Source of the DNA: Thioclava sp. JE_KL1
GTDB taxonomy: Bacteria > Pseudomonadota > Alphaproteobacteria > Rhodobacterales > Rhodobacteraceae
Reading direction: 5' to 3'
Assembly (NCBI RefSeq): GCF_009296265.1
Contig: NZ_WBJS01000010.1
Location: forward strand, 17,778-81,777
DNA: 64,000 nt
Shown here: positions 8,225 to 17,478 of the stretch, piece by piece
Numbering within the stretch: the first letter of the stretch is position 1
Layout of the letters: each line of letters starts with the position of its first letter
Translations under genes and position numbers: made by a program
Notes under the pieces: model-generated
Database searches by the model: none
Told to the model about the DNA's origin: nothing
The model's input: the letters and a program-made list of their open reading frames with translations, nothing else

Positions 8225-10231
8225 TCAGCCTGCGATCAGCGCCTTGGCGCGCGCAACGATCGCATCTTTGGCGATACCGAACTCGGCATAGAGCCGCTCC
8301 GCCGGAGCGGAGGCGCCAAAGCCCGGCATGCCGATCACATCCGCTTCGCGCGCGACGTAGCGGGTCCAGCCGAAGGCCGATGCGGCCTCGACAGCGATCC
8401 GGGGGGCGGTGCCGAGAACTTCGGCCCGGTAGTCCTCGGACTGCGCGTCGAACAACTCCCAGCATGGCATCGAGACCACGGCGACATTAACGCCGTCCGC
8501 ATGCAGCGCCTCTGCGGCCTCCACTGCCAGCGATACCTCGGTCCCCGTCGCGAGAAGCGTTACATCGCGGCCCTCCCCGAAGGAGCGGATCACATAGGCG
8601 CCGCGCGCGGTCAGGTTTTCATCCCCCGCGCCCCGCAGTTGCGGCACCCCTTGCCGCGACAGCGCCAGCAAAGACGGCGTGCCTGTCGACCGGATCGCGA
8701 GGTCCCATGCCTCCAGCGTCTCTACCGCATCCGCTGGGCGGAACACGTTGAGATTGGGGATCGCGCGCAGCGAGGCCAGATGTTCGACCGGCTGGTGCGT
8801 GGGGCCGTCCTCGCCCAGACCGATGGAGTCGTGGGTCATCACATAGGTGACGCCAAGCCCCATCAAGGCGGACAGGCGGATCGCGTTGCGCGCGTAATCC
8901 GAGAACACGAGAAACGTGCCGCCATAGGGTTTGAAGCCGCCATGCAGCGCGAGACCGTTCATTGCCGCCGCCATGCCGAACTCGCGCACACCGTAGCCGA
9001 TATAGCGGCCCGGTTGGGCGGCGGTGTAGGAAGAGTCGACCGCGGCAACGCGCGTCAGGTTGGAGCCGGTGAGATCGGCGCTGCCGCCGATCATCGCGGG
9101 CACCGCCTTGGCGAGATGCTCCAGCGCGATCTGCGAGGCTTTGCGGGTCGCGACCGATTGCGGTTTCTCGAACAACTCGGCGCGCGCAGCCTCGACGGCG
9201 GCGGCGTAGCCTTCGGGCAGCTTGCCCTCGACGCGGGCGGTGAACTCGGCGGTTTTGCCGGAGGCGGCGAGGGCGTCCTCCCATTCCGCGCGGGCCTGCG
9301 CACCGCGGGCTCCGATGGCGGCCCAGGCTGCAGCGAGGTTCTCGGGGATATCGAACGGCGCGGCGTCCCAACCGAGCGCCTGCTTGGCCAGCGCGCCTTC
9401 CTCGTCCCCGAGCGGGGCGCCATGCGCCTTCGCCGTGCCCGCCCGGTTCGGTGAGCCGAAGCCGATCACTGTCTTCATCGCGATCAAGCTGGGCCGCGCG
9501 GTCTCGGCCTTCGCGGCCGCCATAGCCTCGTCGAGCGCCTTGGCGTCATGCCCGTCGCAGCGGATCACATGCCAGCCACAGGCCGCAAGCCGCGCTGGGA
9601 CATCTTCCGAGAAGGACACCGAGGTCGGCCCGTCGATGGTGATGTCATTGTCGTCGTAAAGAAGGTTCAGCTTGCCCAGCCCGAGATGCCCCGCAAGCGA
9701 GATCGCTTCTTGCCCGATCCCTTCCTGCAGGCACCCGTCGCCCAGCATCACCCATGTGCGGTGATCGACGAGGCCGGAGAACTCGGCGGCCAGCGCGCGC
9801 TCGGCCAGCGCCATGCCGACAGCGGTCGCCAAGCCCTGTCCCAGCGGACCGGTCGTCGTCTCGACGCCCTTCGCATGGCCCCATTCCGGGTGGCCTGCGG
9901 TGATCGACCCCCACTGCCGGAAATTGCGAATCTGGTGGCGCGTCATGTCTTCGTAGCCGGTCAGATGCAGCAACCCGTAAAGCAGCATCGAGGCATGGCC
10001 GTTGGACAGAACGAAACGGTCGCGATCGGGCCAGTCGGGGGCCGAGGCGTCGAATTTCAGATGGTTGCGAAACAGCACGGTGGCCGCGTCGGCCATGCCC
10101 ATCGGCGCACCGGGATGGCCGGAATTGGCAGCATTCACCGCATCGATGGCCAACGCCCGCAGGCAATTGGCGAGGGCAAAGTTTTCAGGGTCGATAGCGG
10201 CTTTGGCCGCAACTTGAGCGTGATCGAGCAT
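8225..10231 (-). CDS. tkt: transketolase
   Basis: Full-length (668 residues) thiamine-diphosphate transketolase. Visible marks are NSGHPGAPMGMADAATVLF near the N-terminus, the ThDP/metal site GDGCLQEGIGQEAISLAGHL with YDDNDITIDG, the pyrimidine-binding half with MTHDSIGLGEDGPTHQPVEH, and a C-terminal transketolase domain. It moves two-carbon ketol units between sugar phosphates, including D-erythrose 4-phosphate, which is the product of the adjacent erythritol pathway. It is divergent from eryH across a 134-bp promoter region and ends in a strong terminator, so it is a single-gene unit. It may be a pathway-dedicated paralogue of a housekeeping transketolase elsewhere. Confidence 0.96.
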   Translation of the reverse strand: MLDHAQVAAKAAIDPENFALANCLRALAIDAVNAANSGHPGAPMGMADAATVLFRNHLKFDASAPDWPDRDRFVLSNGHASMLLYGLLHLTGYEDMTRHQIRNFRQWGSITAGHPEWGHAKGVETTTGPLGQGLATAVGMALAERALAAEFSGLVDHRTWVMLGDGCLQEGIGQEAISLAGHLGLGKLNLLYDDNDITIDGPTSVSFSEDVPARLAACGWHVIRCDGHDAKALDEAMAAAKAETARPSLIAMKTVIGFGSPNRAGTAKAHGAPLGDEEGALAKQALGWDAAPFDIPENLAAAWAAIGARGAQARAEWEDALAASGKTAEFTARVEGKLPEGYAAAVEAARAELFEKPQSVATRKASQIALEHLAKAVPAMIGGSADLTGSNLTRVAAVDSSYTAAQPGRYIGYGVREFGMAAAMNGLALHGGFKPYGGTFLVFSDYARNAIRLSALMGLGVTYVMTHDSIGLGEDGPTHQPVEHLASLRAIPNLNVFRPADAVETLEAWDLAIRSTGTPSLLALSRQGVPQLRGAGDENLTARGAYVIRSFGEGRDVTLLATGTEVSLAVEAAEALHADGVNVAVVSMPCWELFDAQSEDYRAEVLGTAPRIAVEAASAFGWTRYVAREADVIGMPGFGASAPAERLYAEFGIAKDAIVARAKALIAG

Positions 10232-10365
10232 GGGATCCTCCTATGGCGCGAACGCTAGCAGCGGTCACAGGTTCTAACAATTAAAAATCACAAAGTAACA
10301 AAAATAATGTTGAAACTAACGTGACGCATGTTATTTAACCTCAACACGACGGAGGAGCGTTCGAC
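10232..10365. promoter_or_regulatory. divergent promoter region tkt / eryH with A-rich element
   Basis: This 134-bp non-coding stretch separates the leftward tkt from the rightward eryH-eryI-fbp-fba operon. It is AT-rich compared with the neighbours and holds a 22-bp A-rich element at 10283-10304 (core ACAAAG). That element matches 19 of 22 positions of one at 18452-18473 in the other divergent ery promoter. Good ribosome binding sites face each gene (AGGAGGAT before tkt on the minus strand, GGAGGAG before eryH). Confidence 0.6.
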
Positions 10366-11151
10366 ATGCCCGAGGTTTGGATCGGCACCAGCTGGAAGAT
10401 GAACAAAATCCTGTCCGAGGCGCTGGCCTGGGCGGATGGCCTCGCGGCTGCGACCCTGTCGCCGCGTATCCAGAGCTTCGTCATTCCGCCCTTCACCGCG
10501 ACGCGGCAGGTCAAGGCCGCGCTGGCTGACACGCCCGCGCTGGTCGGTGCGCAGAACATGCATTGGGCCGATGCCGGCGCCTGGACGGGCGAAGTGTCCG
10601 CGCCGATGCTGGTGGATTGCGGTCTCGACATTGTGGAGCTCGGCCATTCCGAACGCCGCGCTCATTTCGGCGAGACCGACGAGACGGTCGGCCTCAAGAC
10701 GGAGGCTGCGGTACGCCACGGGCTGATCCCGCTCATCTGTATCGGCGAGACGCTCGAGGATCGTGAAGAGGGGCGGGCCGCTGAAGTGCTGGCCACGCAG
10801 GTGCGCGGCGCGCTCTCGAAGCTGTCGGACGAACAGAAACAGGCCGAGATCTGGCTCGCCTACGAGCCGGTCTGGGCCATCGGTGAAAACGGTATCCCCG
10901 CCACGGCCGATTACGCCGATGCCCGCCAGGCCGAGATCATCGCGGTCGCACAAGAGGTGACGGGCCGCCGCGTGCCCTGCCTCTATGGCGGCTCGGTCAA
11001 TCGCGACAACTGCGCAGAGCTGATCGCCTGCCCGCATATCGACGGGCTGTTCATCGGTCGCTCCGCTTGGAACGTGGCCGGATATCTCGACATTCTCGCG
11101 CGCTGCAATGCCGCGCTGGACGCACAAGTCAAAACGGAGGAACTGTCATGA
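10366..11151 (+). CDS. eryH: triosephosphate-isomerase-like L-erythrulose-1-phosphate isomerase
   Basis: A 261-residue triosephosphate-isomerase-fold enzyme. It keeps the Asn/Lys motif SWKMNK, catalytic His94 in ELGHSERR and catalytic Glu167 in AYEPVWAIG. In erythritol loci of Brucella and Sinorhizobium such a second TpiA homologue (EryH) isomerises L-erythrulose 1-phosphate to D-erythrulose 4-phosphate. That assignment fits here because it is fused operonically (ATGA overlap) to an RpiB homologue and the window holds eryABCD. A housekeeping triosephosphate isomerase cannot be excluded from sequence alone, but context favours EryH. Confidence 0.8.
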   Translation: MPEVWIGTSWKMNKILSEALAWADGLAAATLSPRIQSFVIPPFTATRQVKAALADTPALVGAQNMHWADAGAWTGEVSAPMLVDCGLDIVELGHSERRAHFGETDETVGLKTEAAVRHGLIPLICIGETLEDREEGRAAEVLATQVRGALSKLSDEQKQAEIWLAYEPVWAIGENGIPATADYADARQAEIIAVAQEVTGRRVPCLYGGSVNRDNCAELIACPHIDGLFIGRSAWNVAGYLDILARCNAALDAQVKTEELS

Positions 11152-11612
11152 AAATCGCAGTGGCCGGCGACAGCGCCGGCGAACCGCTCGCCAAGATCCT
11201 GGCCGAATATCTTAGCCAGAACCCGGATTACGAGGTGACCGAAGCTTCGCGCACCGAGGCCGGGCCGGACGATTTCTACGCCAATCTCGCGGATCGCGTC
11301 GCGTCGGCTGTGAAGGACGGGCAATATGATCGTGCGATCCTGTGCTGCGGCACCGGGATCGGCGTCTGCCTCTCGGCCAACAAGGTGCCGGGTATCCGTG
11401 CAGCCCAGACCCACGACACTTACTCGGCGGGCAAAGCGGCGACCTCGAACAACGCGCATATCATCACGATGGGCGCGCGGGTCGTGGGGGCGGAGCTCGC
11501 GAAAGACATCGCCGATGCCTTCCTGTCCTCGTCCTTCGATCCCGAGGGGAAATCGGCGGGAAACGTGCAGGCCATTGACGCGGTCGACGCCAAGTATCAC
11601 ACGACGGCCTGA
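11148..11612 (+). CDS. eryI: RpiB-family D-erythrulose-4-phosphate isomerase
   Basis: A 154-residue RpiB/LacAB-family isomerase ([15 protein letters not shown], then the catalytic-cysteine motif [21 protein letters not shown]). In the characterised erythritol pathway EryI converts D-erythrulose 4-phosphate to D-erythrose 4-phosphate, the entry point to central metabolism. Its ATG overlaps the stop of eryH by 4 nt, so the two successive isomerases are translationally coupled. The alternative, a ribose-5-phosphate isomerase B, is chemically close and could be a side activity. Confidence 0.82.
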   Translation: MKIAVAGDSAGEPLAKILAEYLSQNPDYEVTEASRTEAGPDDFYANLADRVASAVKDGQYDRAILCCGTGIGVCLSANKVPGIRAAQTHDTYSAGKAATSNNAHIITMGARVVGAELAKDIADAFLSSSFDPEGKSAGNVQAIDAVDAKYHTTA

Positions 11613-11673
11613 GCGAACTCCCGAGGGTCGGGCGGTTCGCCGCCCGGTCCCAACTCACTGACGGAATTCCCAC

Positions 11674-12642
11674 ATGCTGACCTTGCCGAACGACCGTCCC
11701 TCGCAGGCGGCGTACCTGCGTGACTGCCTGCCTGCTGGCGGGCTTGGAGAGATTATCGCCGCGCTGGCCGCAGCCTTGCCCCCGATCGAGCAGCGGCTCG
11801 CGGCGGGCCGGTTGCCCGGTGATCCGGCCGCGTCCTGCGGTCAGAATGAGAGCGGCGATGTGCAGAAGGCGCTCGATGTCGGCGCGCATGACCACATCCT
11901 TGCGGCGCTCGCGGGGCTGGGCGTGCGGCACATGCTGTCGGAAGAGGCCGAAGAGGTCGAGTTGCTCGACCCGGAGGGCCAATTCGATCTCGCGATCGAT
12001 CCGATCGACGGGTCGGGCTCCATCGGTATCGGTGCGCCGTTGGGGATGCTGTTTGCGATCTATCCGACCGGCCCCGCCGATTTCCGGCGTCCGGGCTCGG
12101 AGGCGGTCGCGGCTGGCTACGCCTCCTTCGGGCATTCTCTGGATTTCGGGTTCACGGCCGGGCAGGGGGTGCAGATCGCGACCTATGATGGCAGCGATTT
12201 CCGCATGACGGCGCAGGATGTCCGGCTGTCGGCCAAGGCATCGACCATCGCTTACAACGCTTCGAACGAGCGTCACTGGAGCCCGGGGCTGCAACGCTGG
12301 GCCGCCGAGCTGCGCGCCGGTGCGGATGGCCCGCGCGGGCGGGATTTCAACATGCGCTGGCTGGCGGCGGCGGTCGGTGAACTGCACCGTATCCTGCTGA
12401 AGGGCGGCGCGTTTCTCTACCCGGCGGATCGGCGCGAAGGCTATCGCGAAGGGCGCTTGCGGCTGGCCTATGAGGCGGTGCCGATCGCCTGCCTGATCGA
12501 AGCGGCAGGCGGGCGCGCCACTGATGGCACCACGCGCATTCTCGACCTCGTGCCGGACGCGCCGCACCAGAACGTGCCGCTCGTGTTTGGCGCGGCGGAA
12601 GAGGTCGACATCATCAAGACATATCTTTCGGAGGAGACCTGA
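11674..12642 (+). CDS. class I fructose-1,6-bisphosphatase (possibly acts on sedoheptulose bisphosphate)
   Basis: A 322-residue class I FBPase. The metal and phosphate sites are seen in LSEEAEEVELLD, DLAIDPIDGSGSIGIGAPLG and the C-terminal RLRLAYEAVPIACLIEAAGG. The family removes the C1 phosphate of fructose 1,6-bisphosphate, and many bacterial forms (CbbF) also act on sedoheptulose 1,7-bisphosphate. It lies 61 bp after eryI and 3 bp before a class II aldolase. With the aldolase and transketolase it could convert erythrose 4-phosphate plus dihydroxyacetone phosphate to sedoheptulose 7-phosphate. No CbbR or RuBisCO gene is nearby, so it is not part of a standard cbb operon here. Confidence 0.85.
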   Translation: MLTLPNDRPSQAAYLRDCLPAGGLGEIIAALAAALPPIEQRLAAGRLPGDPAASCGQNESGDVQKALDVGAHDHILAALAGLGVRHMLSEEAEEVELLDPEGQFDLAIDPIDGSGSIGIGAPLGMLFAIYPTGPADFRRPGSEAVAAGYASFGHSLDFGFTAGQGVQIATYDGSDFRMTAQDVRLSAKASTIAYNASNERHWSPGLQRWAAELRAGADGPRGRDFNMRWLAAAVGELHRILLKGGAFLYPADRREGYREGRLRLAYEAVPIACLIEAAGGRATDGTTRILDLVPDAPHQNVPLVFGAAEEVDIIKTYLSEET

Positions 12643-12645
12643 CCT

Positions 12646-13677
12646 ATGGCCCGCATCACCCTGCGCCAGTTGCTCGATCACGCGGCGGAGAACCGCTATG
12701 CCGTGCCCGCCTTCAACATCTCGAACATGGAGATGGGCCTGGCGATCATGACCGCCGCGCGGGAGGCCGATGCGCCGGTGATCCTTGCCGCCTCGCGGGG
12801 CGCGCGGGCCTATGCGGGGGACCGCCTGCTGGCGCGGCTGATCGACGGGCTGGTCGAGACCTTCCCCGAAGTACCGGTCTGTATGCATCTCGATCACGGC
12901 AGCGATCTGGCCACCTGCGCCACCGCGATCCAGCATGGCTTCACCTCGGTGATGATGGACGGCTCGCTGCTGGCCGATGGCAAGACGCCCGCCGATTACG
13001 CCTATAACCGCGACATTACCGCGCGCGTGGTCGAGATGGCGCATGCCTGCGGTGTCTCGGTCGAGGGTGAACTGGGCGTGCTCGGCTCGCTCGAGACCGG
13101 CATGGGCGATCAGGAAGACGGCCACGGTGCGACCGAGAAGCTCTCTGAAGAGCAGCTTCTGACCGACCCCGAGGAAGCCGAACGCTTCGTGCGCGAAACC
13201 GGCGTCGATGCGCTCGCGGTCGCGATGGGCACCAGCCACGGCGCCTACAAGTTCACCCGCCAGCCCGATGGCGACATTCTCGCGATGAATGTCATCGAAG
13301 AGATCAACCGTCGCCTGCCCAATACGCATCTGGTCATGCATGGCTCGTCCTCCGTCCCCGAGGATCTGCGGCAGATGATCAACAGCTATGGCGGCGATAT
13401 GCGCCCGACCTGGGGCGTGCCGGTCGAGGAAATTCAGCGCGGCATCCGCTCGGGCGTGCGCAAGGTGAATATCGACACCGACAACCGTATGGCGATGACG
13501 GCAGGCGTCCGTAAGGTCCTGTCCGAGACGCCCGGAGAATTCGATCCGCGCAAATACCTCACCGAGGGCAAGGCGCTGATGCAGGATCTCTGCAAGGCGC
13601 GGTTCGAAGCCTTCGGCACCGCCGGTCACGCCTCGCGCATCACGCCGCTGCCGCTGGAGGTGATGGCGGCGCGCTAA
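12646..13677 (+). CDS. class II fructose/sedoheptulose-bisphosphate aldolase
   Basis: A 343-residue class II zinc aldolase of the CbbA type. Metal and substrate motifs are [53 protein letters not shown] and [11 protein letters not shown]. It condenses dihydroxyacetone phosphate with glyceraldehyde 3-phosphate or, in Calvin-type enzymes, with erythrose 4-phosphate to give sedoheptulose 1,7-bisphosphate. It is last gene of the eryH-eryI-fbp-fba operon and is followed by a strong terminator (13702-13732). The erythritol context suggests that erythrose 4-phosphate is a physiological substrate; this is an inference. Confidence 0.92.
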   Translation: MARITLRQLLDHAAENRYAVPAFNISNMEMGLAIMTAAREADAPVILAASRGARAYAGDRLLARLIDGLVETFPEVPVCMHLDHGSDLATCATAIQHGFTSVMMDGSLLADGKTPADYAYNRDITARVVEMAHACGVSVEGELGVLGSLETGMGDQEDGHGATEKLSEEQLLTDPEEAERFVRETGVDALAVAMGTSHGAYKFTRQPDGDILAMNVIEEINRRLPNTHLVMHGSSSVPEDLRQMINSYGGDMRPTWGVPVEEIQRGIRSGVRKVNIDTDNRMAMTAGVRKVLSETPGEFDPRKYLTEGKALMQDLCKARFEAFGTAGHASRITPLPLEVMAAR

Positions 13678-13701
13678 GCGTGTCCCGTCTGCAGAACACA
13701 G

Positions 13702-13732
13702 AAAAAGGGCGCCCGCGCGGGCGCCCTTTCTT
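13702..13732 (+). terminator. rho-independent terminator of the eryHI-fbp-fba operon
   Basis: A perfect 20-nt palindrome GGGCGCCCGCGCGGGCGCCC (13707-13726) is flanked by A-run 13702-13706 and T-rich TTTCTT 13727-13732. It lies 24 bp after the aldolase stop and is oriented for rightward termination, though it could act in both directions. Confidence 0.92.
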
Positions 13733-13790
13733 CGTTGCGAGGTCGCGTTCGGCGTGACGTCCCCGAAATCCCTACGCGTCTGTCAAAACG

Positions 13791-13818
13791 AAAAAGGGGG
13801 CCGCGCGGCCCCCTTTCC
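13791..13818 (-). terminator. rho-independent terminator of the sugar ABC transporter operon
   Basis: A palindrome GGGGGCCGCGCGGCCCCC at 13796-13813 with five A before it (13791-13795), read as a U-run by leftward transcription. It follows the stop of the leftward binding-protein gene (13839), back to back with the rightward terminator at 13702, so the two convergent operons are insulated from each other. Confidence 0.92.
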
Positions 13819-13838
13819 CAGTGTCCCGTTGCGCCGGA

Positions 13839-14789
13839 TCAGGAGGATTGATCCAGAGTGAACGGGCCGGTGTAGGAACCGACATTGCTCGAGTCGATCA
13901 GCATGCAGTCGAAGAGTTGCTTCTCTTCCGACACTTCCAGCTCGCCGGTCTGGATGAAGTGATCGGCCTGACGCACGGCCTGCTCGGCGAAGATCGCGAC
14001 CGGCTGCAGGACCGTGTAGGTCATCTCGCCAGCCTTGACCGCGTCGACCGCATCGGGCGAGCCGTCGAAGCCGCCGACGACCATGCCGTCGAGCTTGCCT
14101 GCTTCCTTGAGCGCGGCGATCGCACCGAGCGCCATTTCGTCGTTGCCCGAGATTACGCCGGTGATGTCCGGGTTGGCCTGCAGCATCGACTGCATCTTGG
14201 AATAGCCCTGCGTACGGTCCCAGTTGGCCACTTCCTGCGCCTTCTTGTCGAGGTCGGGATACTGGCTCAGCACCGTCTCGAAGCCGTTCGAGCGGGTCTG
14301 CGCGTTGTTATCCGACGGGGCGCCGAACAGCTCGACATAGGAGCCTTTCTCGCCCATTGCCTCGACCCATTTCATCGCGCCGAGTGCTGCACCTTGCGCG
14401 TTGTTCGACACCAGCTGTGCCTTGGCCAGACCCGACTGGTTGATCTCGGCGTTGACGATGAAGACCGGGATACCGGCTTCGACCGCTTTCTTCACGGCAC
14501 CGACCGAACCGTCTGCGTTCGCCGGGTCGAGGATGATCGCCTTGGCCTTGTTGGTGATCGCGGTGTCGACGAGGTTGCTCTCGGTGTTGGTGTCACCCTT
14601 GTGAGCGGAGACGTTGGCGTCATAGCCAAGCTCCTCGGCGGTCGCCTTGGCGACCTCGCCCTCAGTGTACCAATAGGGGTTCGAGGGATCGTTGACGATG
14701 ATCGAGATCAGACCGTCAGCCATCGCGGCCTGTGCCATCAACGGCATCATTGCGACGGTCGCGAGAATGGTGCGCCTGGTGAATTTCAT
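13839..14789 (-). CDS. sugar ABC transporter periplasmic binding protein (erythritol importer)
   Basis: A 316-residue ribose-type (peripla_BP_4) receptor. A signal peptide at residues 1-25 ends AAMADG; the mature protein has ISIIVNDPSNPYWYTEGEVA, AIILDPANADGSVGAVKKA, PVFIVNAEINQ and GVISGNDEMALGAIAALKE. It delivers a polyol to the permease/ATPase encoded upstream in the same leftward operon. Location directly opposite eryA across the divergent promoter makes erythritol (or a related tetritol) the probable ligand. It is the last gene of the operon and is preceded by a small hairpin (14822-14837). The longer open frame upstream of ATG 14789 is a shadow of the permease. Confidence 0.9.
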   Translation of the reverse strand: MKFTRRTILATVAMMPLMAQAAMADGLISIIVNDPSNPYWYTEGEVAKATAEELGYDANVSAHKGDTNTESNLVDTAITNKAKAIILDPANADGSVGAVKKAVEAGIPVFIVNAEINQSGLAKAQLVSNNAQGAALGAMKWVEAMGEKGSYVELFGAPSDNNAQTRSNGFETVLSQYPDLDKKAQEVANWDRTQGYSKMQSMLQANPDITGVISGNDEMALGAIAALKEAGKLDGMVVGGFDGSPDAVDAVKAGEMTYTVLQPVAIFAEQAVRQADHFIQTGELEVSEEKQLFDCMLIDSSNVGSYTGPFTLDQSS

Positions 14790-14821
14790 GTTGGGTTTCC
14801 TCCCGTTGGGTTGTTGTAGAT

Positions 14822-14837
14822 GCCGGATAGGTCCGGC
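14822..14837 (-). other. small intercistronic hairpin before the binding-protein gene
   Basis: GCCGGA and TCCGGC pair around a 4-nt loop in the 92-bp gap between the permease and binding-protein genes. The same stem sequence occurs before the TRAP receptor gene at 28630-28646. Such hairpins often set the 5' end of stable binding-protein mRNA; here this is inference. Confidence 0.4.
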
Positions 14838-14881
14838 GGGTATTCGAGCGCGAGACCTCCCTGTCCCGCGTCCTCGAAGTC

Positions 14882-15916
14882 TCAGCGCCGCGCGCGGCCG
14901 TATTGCAGGCTGTTGAGCAGCACGGCGAGCACGATCACGGCGCCGGTGAAGACGGTCTGCCAGTAGGCAGAGACGCCGATGATGACGAGCCCGTCGCTCA
15001 GGAAGCCGATGACGAAGGCACCCAGCATCGTGCCGCGCACGTTGCCGCGCCCGCCGGTCAGGGCGGCCCCGCCGATCACGACGGCCGCGATGGCGGTCAG
15101 TTCGTAGGTGGTGCCTGCGGTGGGGCCTGCCGAGGTCAGCTGCGACGACAGCACGAGGCCCGCGATGGCGGCACAGATGCCCGACAGCACGTAGACCGAG
15201 ATTTTCACGCTGCGGGTCGGCACGCCGGAGAGTTCCGCTGCGCGCTCGTTGCCGCCCGAGGCGTAGAGCCAGCGGCCGAAGGCGGTGCGCGCCAGCACGA
15301 GGCCTACCGTCAGCGCGACCAGCGCCAGCACGATCACCCCGATCGGCACCCCCGCGATGCGGTTGAACCCGAGCCAGTCGAAGCCGGTATTGCCCAGAGC
15401 TTCCGCGCCGCCAAGGTTGTTGTAGGTCAGACCGTTGGTCATAAGCAGTGCGACACCGCGCGCCACATAGAGCATCCCCAGCGTCGCCACGAAGGCGGGC
15501 ACGTTGAAGAACGCGATCAGCACGCCATTGATCAGCCCCACGAAGGCGCCCAGACAAATCGTCAGCACCACCACGGCCCAGACTGGCGGGTAAAGCACGA
15601 CACCGGCGGCCGGTATCTCGACGCCTTGCATGAGGTAGCCCGCGACGACCCCGGCCAGACCCAGTGTCGAGCCCACGGACAGGTCGATGCCGCCGTTCAG
15701 GATCACCAGCAGCATACCGATTGCCAGCAGCCCGAAGATCGCGACATGCGACGACATGATCAGGAAGTTGCCGATGCTAAAATATACCGGCGACAGGATC
15801 GAGAAGACGGCGATGATCGCGACGAGGGCGAAGAATGCGCGGCCCTCCAGAAGGATCTTGCCGATGTTCAGGCCCATGCCGCCCGATCCGGGCTTGGAAT
15901 TCGTAACGTCCGCCAT
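14882..15916 (-). CDS. sugar ABC transporter permease (RbsC family)
   Basis: A 344-residue ribose-type permease with 8-10 hydrophobic segments and the family stretches MLLVILNGGIDLSVGST, INGVLIAFFNVPAFVATLGM and GRWLYASGGNERAAELSGV. It forms the inner-membrane channel of the erythritol-type importer with the tandem ATPase (15928-17478) and receptor (13839-14789). ATG 15916 follows a ribosome binding site (GGGAGG on the minus strand). Gap to the ATPase stop is 11 bp. One permease gene only, so it is presumably a homodimer. Confidence 0.92.
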   Translation of the reverse strand: MADVTNSKPGSGGMGLNIGKILLEGRAFFALVAIIAVFSILSPVYFSIGNFLIMSSHVAIFGLLAIGMLLVILNGGIDLSVGSTLGLAGVVAGYLMQGVEIPAAGVVLYPPVWAVVVLTICLGAFVGLINGVLIAFFNVPAFVATLGMLYVARGVALLMTNGLTYNNLGGAEALGNTGFDWLGFNRIAGVPIGVIVLALVALTVGLVLARTAFGRWLYASGGNERAAELSGVPTRSVKISVYVLSGICAAIAGLVLSSQLTSAGPTAGTTYELTAIAAVVIGGAALTGGRGNVRGTMLGAFVIGFLSDGLVIIGVSAYWQTVFTGAVIVLAVLLNSLQYGRARR

Positions 15917-15927
15917 GTTGGCCTCCC

Positions 15928-17478
15928 TTAGTGGTGCACGGCTTCGCCAGAGGCGGCCATGATCTGTTCTTTGGTTGCGGTGTGATCGAACTCGGCCGCG
16001 ATCCGGCCCCTGTTCATCACGATGATCCGATGGGCGATGCTCAGGCATTCGCCGACTTCCGAGGTCGAGTAGAGAACCGCCAGCCCGCGGTCCTGCGCGG
16101 TGCGCGCGAGCAGCTTGAAGACCTCGGCCTTCGCGCCGATGTCGATGCCGCGCGACGGCTCGTCGAGCAGAATCACCTCGGGCCGGGTGGCGAGCATCTT
16201 GCCGATGACCACCTTTTGCTGGTTGCCGCCCGAGAGCGAGCCGATCATCGCGCCGCCGCCATCGGTTTTCACGGTCACTTCGCGGATCGAGTCGTCGATT
16301 ACCTTGCGCTCGTCCTTGCGGCTGGTGAACAGGCCGCGCGTGAAGGCACCGATCGAGGAGAGCGACAGGTTCTGACCCACGGTCATCGTCTGCACGAGCC
16401 CGTCGCGCTGCCGATCCTCGGGAACGAGCACCAGTCCGGCCTCGATCCGCTCGGCGATCGACATATGCGAGATGTCGCGCCCGTGCAGCTTCACCGCGCC
16501 GCTTTTCGCGCGCAAACGCCCGGCGGCGCATTCCATCATTTCGGTGCGTCCGGCGCCCATCAGACCGTAGATGCAGACGATCTCGCCTGCGCGCACGCTC
16601 AGGCTCATGTGATCGACCACCAGCCCGTGACCCGACGGGTCGGGGACGCAGAGATCTTCGACGATCAGCGAGGGTTCACCCATCTTGCTGTCGGGAGGCG
16701 TGCCGAGGTCGAACCCTTCGCCGACCATGTTGCGCACGATCCATTCGAGGTCGATTTCGTTGCGCGGCGCGTAGGCGGTCATTTCGCCATCGCGCAGAAC
16801 CACCGCGTGATCGGTCACTTCCAGCGCCTCTTCGAGGTGGTGCGAGATATAAACGATGCTGACGCCCTTCGCGGTGAGGTCGTTGATCACCTTGAACAGC
16901 ACTTCCACTTCCGAGGCCGATAGCGCCGAGGTCGGCTCGTCCATGATCAGAATGCGGCTTTTCGCCTGCAGGGCGCGGGCGATCTCGACGATCTGTTGCT
17001 GCCCGAGACGCAGTTCCTCCACCGGGGTGAGGGGATCGATCTCTTCTTCCAGTTCTTCCATCAGCGCGCGCGTGACCCGCTCTTCCTCGGCGAAATCGAC
17101 ACCGCGGCGGGTGCGGATTTCGCGCCCCATGAAGATGTTGTCCCGCACGTTCAGGTTCGGCGCGAGCGCGAGTTCCTGGTGGATGATCGAGATGCCCTGC
17201 GCCAGCGCGTCATTCGCGCCGTTGAAGGTAACCGGTTCGCCGTCGAGCAGAATCTGCCCCGAGGTCGGCGTCACGATCCCCGCGAGGATCTTCATCAGCG
17301 TCGATTTGCCCGCGCCGTTCTCGCCGAACAGCGTCGTCACCTGACCGCGATGGATGTCGAAATTCACGCCCTTGAGCGCCTTCACCGCACCGTAATGCTT
17401 GGCGACGTGGCGGGCCGACATGACGACCTCGCCGGTCCCTCGCGGTGCCTCGGGGCGGATGCTTTGCTGCACGGTCAT
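15928..17478 (-). CDS. sugar ABC transporter ATPase with two nucleotide-binding domains (RbsA family)
   Basis: A 516-residue RbsA-type protein with duplicated ABC domains. The first has Walker A GENGAGKST, signature-like LRLGQQQIVEIARAL and Walker B ILIMDEPTSAL. The second has the family-typical degenerate P-loop GLMGAGRTEM, intact signature LSGGNQQKVVIGKML and Walker B VILLDEPSRGID. It energises the erythritol-type importer. Start ATG 17478 overlaps the stop of the DUF2291 gene by 4 nt; an earlier in-frame start would extend into that gene. Sequence features are normal for sugar importers of this group. Confidence 0.94.
   Translation of the reverse strand: MTVQQSIRPEAPRGTGEVVMSARHVAKHYGAVKALKGVNFDIHRGQVTTLFGENGAGKSTLMKILAGIVTPTSGQILLDGEPVTFNGANDALAQGISIIHQELALAPNLNVRDNIFMGREIRTRRGVDFAEEERVTRALMEELEEEIDPLTPVEELRLGQQQIVEIARALQAKSRILIMDEPTSALSASEVEVLFKVINDLTAKGVSIVYISHHLEEALEVTDHAVVLRDGEMTAYAPRNEIDLEWIVRNMVGEGFDLGTPPDSKMGEPSLIVEDLCVPDPSGHGLVVDHMSLSVRAGEIVCIYGLMGAGRTEMMECAAGRLRAKSGAVKLHGRDISHMSIAERIEAGLVLVPEDRQRDGLVQTMTVGQNLSLSSIGAFTRGLFTSRKDERKVIDDSIREVTVKTDGGGAMIGSLSGGNQQKVVIGKMLATRPEVILLDEPSRGIDIGAKAEVFKLLARTAQDRGLAVLYSTSEVGECLSIAHRIIVMNRGRIAAEFDHTATKEQIMAASGEAVHH

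Noticed and set aside
11464..13629. Minus-strand open frame of 721 codons
   Set aside because: It lies exactly opposite eryI, the bisphosphatase and the aldolase, and its translation is low-complexity (Arg, His, Gly rich) with no family motif; typical high-GC shadow.
13839..15557. Long leftward frame suggesting a permease-receptor fusion of 572 residues
   Set aside because: The part before ATG 14789 is out of frame with the real permease and reads arginine-rich nonsense; receptor and permease are separate genes.
16000..17478. Degenerate first-half signature and second-half P-loop in the sugar ATPase as signs of decay
   Set aside because: Both departures are normal for RbsA-type tandem ATPases.
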